A stretch of 64,000 nucleotides of DNA from Shewanella benthica (GTDB taxonomy: Bacteria; Pseudomonadota; Gammaproteobacteria; Enterobacterales; Shewanellaceae): contig JAKVHY010000030.1 in NCBI GenBank assembly GCA_023284085.1, positions 17,781 through 81,780 of the forward strand, in the 5' to 3' direction. Position 1 is the stretch's first letter; every line of letters begins with the position of its first letter. Below are positions 63,699-64,000 of this stretch, in pieces. Below the pieces are notes generated by a model. The model was not told the origin of the DNA. It did no database searches and worked only from the letters and a program-made list of their open reading frames with translations. Position numbers and translations under genes: made by a program.

Positions 63699-63813
63699 TC
63701 TTATAGCTAAAATGCAGATTAATGCTCGTTCTAAATGGAAATGATGAATTTTAGACAGGACTAGATAACCAAGGAGTTGGTTGCTCGGTTTGCTGATATC
63801 AAAAGATTCGCTA

Positions 63814-64000
63814 TCAGCTTACCTGAAGGTACTGACAACAATGTGAGAAATGTCGTCGCCGTTTTTCAAGGTGGTCACAATAGCTGGTAAGCTCTTGCAA
63901 TGTACCCACTGGACCATGAAATAGTTTCCCAAAGTCAGTAGTGATTTTTATCCAGTTATCACTAGAAATATTTAGCCTAGTTAATACCTTAGAAGTATTT
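63814..64000 (-). CDS. Y1 (RAYT-like) transposase, C-terminal end (5' part outside window)
   Basis: The frame is open from the window edge and ends at TGA 63814-63816, giving 61 residues. The segment KVLTRLNISSDNWIKITTDF and GKLFHGPVGTLQELTSYC matches the C-terminal block of Shewanella Y1 transposases (typically ...LNIS-ENW--L-T-F----). Whether the full gene is intact cannot be told. It belongs to the same family as the remnant at 45006. Confidence 0.6.
   Translation of the reverse strand, partial: NTSKVLTRLNISSDNWIKITTDFGKLFHGPVGTLQELTSYCDHLEKRRRHFSHCCQYLQVS

Overview
The window reads as chromosomal DNA of a marine gamma-proteobacterium, most likely a Shewanella. The evidence is the mix of genes: a pentaheme NrfB-type cytochrome with NrfC/NrfD partners, an azurin, a CLCA_X-type metallopeptidase, an M56-TonB fusion, a scsBCD operon, many LysR regulators, and remnants of Y1 (RAYT-like) transposases. 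The species call is inference; no rRNA or tRNA gene was seen. Housekeeping anchors are metE/metR, btuB with its cobalamin riboswitch, and pyrC.

Layout. 1-3.6 kb: 3' end of an alkyl sulfatase facing a GMC oxidoreductase and its Tat-exported small subunit; the GMC gene's 3' tail is tandemly repeated. 4.4-13.1 kb: leftward copper/redox-stress block (RND pump and adaptor, scsBCD, and an unrecognised small membrane protein). 13.6-22.9 kb: CDGSH-glutamate synthase fusion, metE/metR with a visible MetR operator, HDOD protein, SGNH lipoprotein, btuB plus riboswitch. 23.2-28.3 kb: nrfBCD-like redox module without nrfA, a DUF2726-like protein, and two related LysR-type regulators. 28.5-33.7 kb: BlaI/M56-TonB pair with twin operators, DUF805, DUF2059, azurin behind a Fur-box-like site, amidohydrolase. 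34-38 kb: class II aldolase, LsrK-like kinase and cupin, with a REP-like element before or between each gene. 38-44.5 kb: Asp-rich lipoprotein, FMN reductase, Bcr/CflA exporter with divergent LysR, and a symporter fused to a solute-binding domain. 44.6-48.2 kb: accessory zone with an amber-interrupted lipoprotein gene, transposase remnants, SulP transporter and universal stress protein. 48.3-53.1 kb: BMP-type nucleoside ABC importer. 53.9-64 kb: CLCA_X peptidase, small membrane protein with a duplicated tail, AraC, D-aminoacylase, sulfatase, pyrC, diguanylate cyclase, small secreted protein, and the C-terminal end of another Y1 transposase.

How genes work together. MetE/MetR and the riboswitch-controlled BtuB are both tied to methionine/B12 supply. 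ScsBCD and the RND pump look like one envelope-stress locus. The aldolase-LsrK-cupin set looks like a phospho-sugar or AI-2-like pathway without its transporter. The BMP importer has a terminator between its binding-protein gene and its ATPase/permease genes, which would favour the binding protein.

A striking non-genic theme is repeats. Several convergent gene junctions carry CTAG-centred palindromes, others carry 7-bp heptad arrays or small hairpin repeats, and two genes have partial copies of their own 3' ends just downstream.
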